DNA of 16,181 bases from Asanoa sp040654855. GTDB lineage: Bacteria; Actinomycetota; Actinomycetes; Mycobacteriales; Micromonosporaceae. The notes below the pieces were generated by a model. The model was not told the DNA's origin. It was given only the letters and a program-made list of their open reading frames with translations, and searched no databases. Shown here piece after piece: positions 12,581 through 16,181 of the stretch. A program made the position numbers and the translations under genes. Positions within the stretch are counted from its first letter, which is position 1. Every line of letters begins with the position of its first letter. The stretch spans positions 1 to 16,181 of the forward strand of contig NZ_JBFAIU010000167.1 in the NCBI RefSeq assembly GCF_040654855.1, read 5' to 3'.

Positions 12581-13705
12581 GTGACCCTCGCCGCGATTCC
12601 GAGCCCCACTCACGCCGTGTGGCAGATCGGCCCCGTGCCGATCCGGGCATACGCCCTCTGCATCATCCTGGGCATCATTCTTGCCGGTGTGGTGACGGAG
12701 GTGCGCCTCCGCCAGCGCGGCGCACACAAGTGGGCGATCCTCGACATCGCGGTCTGGGCGGTGCCGTTCGGCATCATCGGTGCCCGGATCTACCACGTGA
12801 TCACCTCGCCCGGCGCCTACTTCGGCGAGGGCGGCAACCCGCTCGAGGCGTTCGAGGTCTGGAAGGGCGGCCTGGGCATCTGGGGCGCGGTGGCCGGCGG
12901 TGCCGTCGGCGCGCTGTTCGCCGCCCGGCAGCTCGGCATGCCGCTGACGGTCGTCGCCGACGCGCTCGCGCCCGGCCTGCCGCTGGCCCAGGCCGTCGGC
13001 CGCCTCGGCAACTGGTTCAACAACGAGCTCTACGGCCGGGCGACCACCCTGCCCTGGGGCCTCGAGGTGCACGAGATGGACTCGGCCGGCCGGCCCACGC
13101 TGGTCGACGGCGAGCCGGTCCTGCGACCCGGCCTCTACCAGCCGACCTTCCTCTACGAGCTGATCTGGAACGTGATCGTGGCCGGCCTCGTGGTCGCCCT
13201 CGACCGCAAGTTCAAGTTCGGCAAGGGCCGCGCCTTCGCGCTCTACGTGATGGGCTACACGGCCGGCCGGTTCTTCGTCGAGATGCTGCGCGACGACACC
13301 GCGACCCACATCGCCGGCGTCCGGATCAACGTGTTCGTGGCCGCGATCGTGTTCGTCGGCGCGCTGATCTACTTCCTGCGGGTCCGCGGGCCGCGCGAAT
13401 ACCTGGTCCCGGTCGGCGCCGACGCGCCCGTCCCCGCGCCGCGTGCCGCGGGCGACATCTCGACCGTCGACGTCTCCGCCAAGCAGTCGTCCGCGGCAGC
13501 CGTCCCGTCGGCCTACCAGGTGGTCACGGAGGAGCAGTTCAGGGCGTACCAGGAGACCGGCACCGTCCCCGAAGGGGACGACAGCACGGTCGCCAAGGTG
13601 GAGTCGGACGGCGAGTCCGACGCCGACGACGCCACGGCCGACGAAGATGGACAGGACAGCGACGCCACGGCCGCCGGTGCGGGTGGCCGCGCCGACGACC
13701 GCTGA
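12581..13705 (+). CDS. lgt: Phosphatidylglycerol--prolipoprotein diacylglyceryl transferase
   Basis: Lgt attaches diacylglycerol to the lipobox cysteine of prolipoproteins in the cytoplasmic membrane, the first step of lipoprotein maturation. The family signature GRLGNWFNNELYGR is at residues 140-153, with R141 matching the essential arginine of E. coli. Other motifs are PIRAYAL near the start, KGGLGIWGAV, YQPTFLYELIWN and the C-terminal GYTAGRFFVEMLRDD. About seven hydrophobic helices end near residue 267. Beyond them is a ~100-residue cytoplasmic or exposed tail, Ala/Pro-rich then strongly acidic in its last 45 residues, absent from E. coli Lgt but not rare in actinobacteria. The gene lies downstream of trpA, the usual actinobacterial place. 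The next gene begins 49 bp later and may be co-transcribed. Confidence 0.96.
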   Translation: MTLAAIPSPTHAVWQIGPVPIRAYALCIILGIILAGVVTEVRLRQRGAHKWAILDIAVWAVPFGIIGARIYHVITSPGAYFGEGGNPLEAFEVWKGGLGIWGAVAGGAVGALFAARQLGMPLTVVADALAPGLPLAQAVGRLGNWFNNELYGRATTLPWGLEVHEMDSAGRPTLVDGEPVLRPGLYQPTFLYELIWNVIVAGLVVALDRKFKFGKGRAFALYVMGYTAGRFFVEMLRDDTATHIAGVRINVFVAAIVFVGALIYFLRVRGPREYLVPVGADAPVPAPRAAGDISTVDVSAKQSSAAAVPSAYQVVTEEQFRAYQETGTVPEGDDSTVAKVESDGESDADDATADEDGQDSDATAAGAGGRADDR

Positions 13706-13754
13706 CCCGCCAAGACCAGCCGAGCCAGCAGACCACCCCGGAGAGGCGGTGCCG

Positions 13755-14951
13755 ATGCGTACGGCCGTGGTGGTGGGCGCCGGCATCGGCGGTCTGGCGG
13801 CGGCCGGCGCGCTGGCCCGGTCCGGTTGGCAGGTGACGCTGCTCGAACGCGCCGACCGCGTGCGCCCCGGCCGCACCGCCCTGGTGCTCTGGCCAAACGG
13901 CATCCGCGCCCTGCGGGCCCTCGGCCTGGGCGACGGCCTCGACGCGATCGGCACCCCGCTCGCCGAGACGGGGGTCCGCCGGCCCGACGGCCACTGGCTG
14001 GTGCAGCCGCGCCCGGTCGCCCCGCACCGGGCACCCGTCGTCGTGCACCGCGAGGACCTGCACGACGCGCTGATCGCCGGGCTCGGCGACCGGCTCGACA
14101 TCCGCACGGGCGTCCAGGTCGACGACGTGCGCACCGGCGAGACCGAGCGGCCCGCGGTGACCGCCGGCCGGCAGGTCTTCCCCGCCGACCTCGTGATCGC
14201 CGCCGACGGCACCGACAGCGCGGTCCGGGCCCGGCTGGCCCCGGAGTCGGCCGTGGTCAGCTCCGGCTGCACGGCCTGGCGCGCGGTCATCCCGTGGTTC
14301 CGCGCGCCGAAGAGCATGGCGGGGCGGGTCGGCGGCGAGACGCTCGGCGCGGGCTACCGGTTCGTGGCCGCGTCGCTGGGCGAACGCGGCTCGTCGGGCG
14401 CCTCGAGCCGCGGCGGCGTCTACTGGGTCGCCACCGCCGCCGGCGCACCCCGGCCGGAGCCGCCGGCCACCCAGCTCGCCCTGCTGCGCCGCTGGTACGC
14501 CGGCTGGCCCGAGCCGATTTCCGACCTGCTCGCCGCGACCGAGCCCGACGACCTGGTCCAGCAGGAGGTGCGCGAGTTGCGCCCGCTGCCCCGGTCGTAC
14601 GCGTTCGCCGCGGGCCCCGGCGGCGTCGTGCTGCTCGGCGACGCCGCGCACGCGATGCCGCACCACCTCGGCCAGGGCGCCTGCCTCGCGTTCGAGGACG
14701 CGGCCACGCTCGCGGCCGCCGTCCGCGACGCCGCACCGGGCCTGGCGCTGCGCCGGGCCATCGAGGGCTACGACCGGGAACGCCGGCCGCGCGCCGCGAC
14801 GATGGTGCGGCAGACCCGGCGCATGTCGGCGGTCCTGCAGACCCGTGGCCGGCTCGCGTTGCGGGCCCGCGACGCGGCGCTCGGCCAGATCACCCCGCGA
14901 CTCCTCGGCAATGCGGCGAGCACCGCCGCACAGTGGCGGCCCCCCGCGTGA
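13755..14951 (+). CDS. FAD-dependent monooxygenase (class A, PHBH fold)
   Basis: The ATG at 13755 has GAGAGG at 13741-13746 with 8-nt spacing; the in-frame GTG at 13749 sits too close to that site. The 398-aa product shows the three flavoprotein hydroxylase fingerprints: the dinucleotide-binding GAGIGG near residues 8-13, the DG motif LVIAADGTDS at about 145-154, and the GD motif VLLGDAAHAMPHHLGQGACLAFEDA around 292-316. These enzymes use NAD(P)H and oxygen to hydroxylate or epoxidise small aromatic or polyketide substrates. The substrate is unknown. The family also includes salicylate hydroxylases and antibiotic-modifying enzymes. It follows lgt by 49 bp on the same strand and precedes an AfsR/SARP-like regulator. 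Confidence 0.9.
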   Translation: MRTAVVVGAGIGGLAAAGALARSGWQVTLLERADRVRPGRTALVLWPNGIRALRALGLGDGLDAIGTPLAETGVRRPDGHWLVQPRPVAPHRAPVVVHREDLHDALIAGLGDRLDIRTGVQVDDVRTGETERPAVTAGRQVFPADLVIAADGTDSAVRARLAPESAVVSSGCTAWRAVIPWFRAPKSMAGRVGGETLGAGYRFVAASLGERGSSGASSRGGVYWVATAAGAPRPEPPATQLALLRRWYAGWPEPISDLLAATEPDDLVQQEVRELRPLPRSYAFAAGPGGVVLLGDAAHAMPHHLGQGACLAFEDAATLAAAVRDAAPGLALRRAIEGYDRERRPRAATMVRQTRRMSAVLQTRGRLALRARDAALGQITPRLLGNAASTAAQWRPPA

Positions 14952-15056
14952 CCGAGGGGTAAGCGGCCGAGCAAGCCGGGCGAGGTGGCCGAACGTGCCA
15001 TGACCATCTGGCGCGCGGACGGGCAGACTACCGGCTACCGGACGGAAGGGTGCGTC

Positions 15057-15310
15057 GTGGACGAAGGTGGGTCGGCAGCGGTCGACGGGCAACGGCCCGT
15101 CCGCGCCGAAGCCAGCCTGCTCGGTCCCGTGCGCCTGCTGGCCGACGGCGTGGCGGTGCCGCTGCCGGAGCCGGCCCGTGACGTGCTCGGTGTGCTCGCG
15201 CTCCGGCCGGGTGAGACGGTGACCGCCGAGCAGATCGGCTCAGCACTGTGGACGGTGCCGCGACAGCGCGGCGCGGGCGCGGGCGAGCGGGTCGAGACGG
15301 CCGTCGCGGC
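15057..15310 (+). CDS. AfsR/SARP-type regulator, N-terminal part (interrupted by assembly gap)
   Basis: The GTG at 15057 has GGAAGGG at 15044-15050 with 6-nt spacing. The ~85 visible residues read LLGPVRLLADGVAVPLPE, then ALRPGETVTAEQIGSALW. That is the start of the winged-helix DNA-binding domain of SARP/AfsR regulators, which usually continues into recognition helix and BTAD domain. The frame runs into ten Ns at 15311. The matching continuation is found after the gap in a different frame, from about 15377. So this and the 15377-16135 entry are one gene broken by assembly error, not two genes. Confidence 0.75.
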
Positions 15311-15320
15311 NNNNNNNNNN
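15311..15320. other. Assembly gap (10 N)
   Basis: Ten consecutive Ns fall inside the DNA-binding domain of the regulator. The true length of missing sequence is unknown. The frame before the gap (frame 3) does not match that after it (frame 2). Confidence 0.98.
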
Positions 15321-15376
15321 GTCCGCCTCGGAGAGCGGGAAGAGCGTGTCCGCGGTGCCCTGCACGAGCAGGCTGC
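15321..15376 (-). other. Foreign fragment beside the gap: inverted piece of a hydrolase gene
   Basis: Read on the minus strand, 15324-15371 encodes LLVQGTADTLFPLSE-like sequence. This is a motif I recognise from CocE/S15-peptidase-type alpha/beta hydrolases, where the Asp belongs to the catalytic triad. On the plus strand the same bases make no sense in a SARP regulator. This points to a chimeric contig end joined during scaffolding. Confidence 0.6.
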
Positions 15377-16135
15377 CCCGACGTGCTCGGCAACCGCCCG
15401 GACGGGCTCGTGCTCCGGCTGCCCGGGCGGGCCGTCGACGCGACCCGGTTCGGCCACCTGCTGCGCCGGGCCCGCGAGCTGATGGCCGACGACGACTGGG
15501 CCGGCGCGTCCACCCTGTTCGCCACCGCGCTGCGGCTCTGGCAGGTCGACCTCGACCGTGACCCGCTGGACGGCACGGTGGTCAACCCGCTCGGCTGGGT
15601 GCAGGCCGAGCGCACCCGGCTCGTGCAGATGCGGGCCGCCGCGATCGAGGACCGCTGGGAGTGCCTGCTGCGCCGGGTCGCGGTCGCGCTCACCGCCGCC
15701 GGTGCGCCGGCCGCCGACGCGCACGCGGTCGCCGCGGGCACGGCCGCGGTCGCCGCCGCCGAGGAGGCGGTCGCCGACCTGGAACGCGCGCTGGCCCGCC
15801 ATCCGCTCCGCGAGCGGCTCTGGGAGCTGCTGCTGACCGCCACCGCGTTCGCCCGCGGGCGGCGCGCGGCGGCCGAGGTCTACGACCGGGCGGTGCTCGC
15901 CGTCGCCGACAACCTCGGCGTCGAACCCGGGCGGCGGCTCGGTGAGATCGCCGCGCTGGTCCGCTCGGGCGGGCTGGCCACGTGGTGGGAGCGGCCGGAG
16001 CCGTGCCCGGCACCGCCGCCGGCGGCCGTGCCCGCGCGGGTGACGCTGCCCGTGCCGCTGACCCCGCTGATCGGCCGCGAGCGGCTGGCCGCCCGGGTCG
16101 CCGCGCACCTCACCGACGGCCGACGTCCGGGCTGA
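15377..16135 (+). CDS. AfsR/SARP-type regulator, BTAD domain and start of ATPase domain
   Basis: From about 15377 the frame resumes the regulator: PDVLGNRPDGLVLRL, then GRAVDATRF and the helical BTAD (bacterial transcriptional activation) domain, with LWQVDLDRDPLDG, RTRLVQMRAAAIEDR and HPLRERLWELLLTATAFARGRRAAAEVYDRA. A Pro/Ala linker leads to PVPLTPLIGRERLAARVAAHL, the conserved entry to the NB-ARC-type ATPase domain of AfsR-like proteins. The frame stops at TGA 16133-16135, exactly where the ATPase core should begin. Restoring one G in the run at 16129-16131 reopens it as GLTLS to the window end. So the stop is probably a sequencing error. Regulators of this type activate secondary-metabolite genes, but no target cluster is visible. 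Confidence 0.75.
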   Translation, partial: PDVLGNRPDGLVLRLPGRAVDATRFGHLLRRARELMADDDWAGASTLFATALRLWQVDLDRDPLDGTVVNPLGWVQAERTRLVQMRAAAIEDRWECLLRRVAVALTAAGAPAADAHAVAAGTAAVAAAEEAVADLERALARHPLRERLWELLLTATAFARGRRAAAEVYDRAVLAVADNLGVEPGRRLGEIAALVRSGGLATWWERPEPCPAPPPAAVPARVTLPVPLTPLIGRERLAARVAAHLTDGRRPG

Positions 16136-16181
16136 CGCTCTCCGCGGGGCGGCCGACGGGTCCGGGCATGGCGATGACCCT

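Noticed and set aside
1..16181. CRISPR arrays, tRNA or rRNA genes, insertion sequences, phage genes
   Set aside because: No spaced identical repeats, tRNA-like cloverleaf, transposase motifs, terminal inverted repeats or integrase-like proteins were seen.

Overview
The window is a high-GC actinobacterial chromosome segment. GC is about 73%, GTG starts are common, and genes repeatedly overlap at ATGA or GTGA junctions. Gene content and trp/lgt order fit a filamentous actinomycete, and my best guess is Micromonosporaceae (Actinoplanes- or Dactylosporangium-like). That placement comes from recalled synteny, not from a search.

Layout. (1) 1-2281: two consecutive coiled-coil genes of the Scy/FilP type (polar-growth cytoskeleton), the first cut by the window edge, separated by a strong hairpin terminator. 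Both carry arrays of 11-residue (hendecad) repeats. (2) 2429-4683: an AI-2E/PerM-type permease, then a membrane-anchored or secreted right-handed beta-helix protein. (3) 4687-5925, minus strand: an MFS exporter with a perfect 14-bp palindrome in its leader but no regulator gene beside it. (4) 6139-8553: hisI-trpE-membrane protein (TIGR02234-like), tightly overlapped. The trpE end carries a 32-bp tandem duplication that creates an 11-residue mini-ORF. (5) 8546-8797, minus strand: a small unknown protein. (6) 9080-11945: trpC-trpB-trpA, coupled by two ATGA overlaps and probably read from their own promoter. (7) 11942-12442, minus strand: a Nudix hydrolase, tail-to-tail with trpA. (8) 12581-14951: lgt (lipoprotein diacylglyceryl transferase) with a long acidic tail, followed by an FAD monooxygenase. 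(9) 15057 to the window end: an AfsR/SARP-type regulator interrupted by ten Ns, a foreign inverted fragment and a terminal frameshift. These look like assembly faults rather than biology.

The metabolic core is tryptophan synthesis. TrpE makes anthranilate, TrpC makes indole-3-glycerol phosphate, and TrpA/TrpB make tryptophan. trpG, trpD and trpF are not here. Absence of trpF is normal in actinobacteria that use the bifunctional isomerase PriA. hisI next to trpE links histidine and tryptophan expression.

I do not see a clearly new system such as CRISPR, phage, defence island or biosynthetic cluster. The observations most worth a second look are the paired hendecad coiled-coil proteins, the trpE-end duplication, the MFS operator, a SARP-like heptamer array upstream of lgt, and the chimeric gap in the regulator gene.
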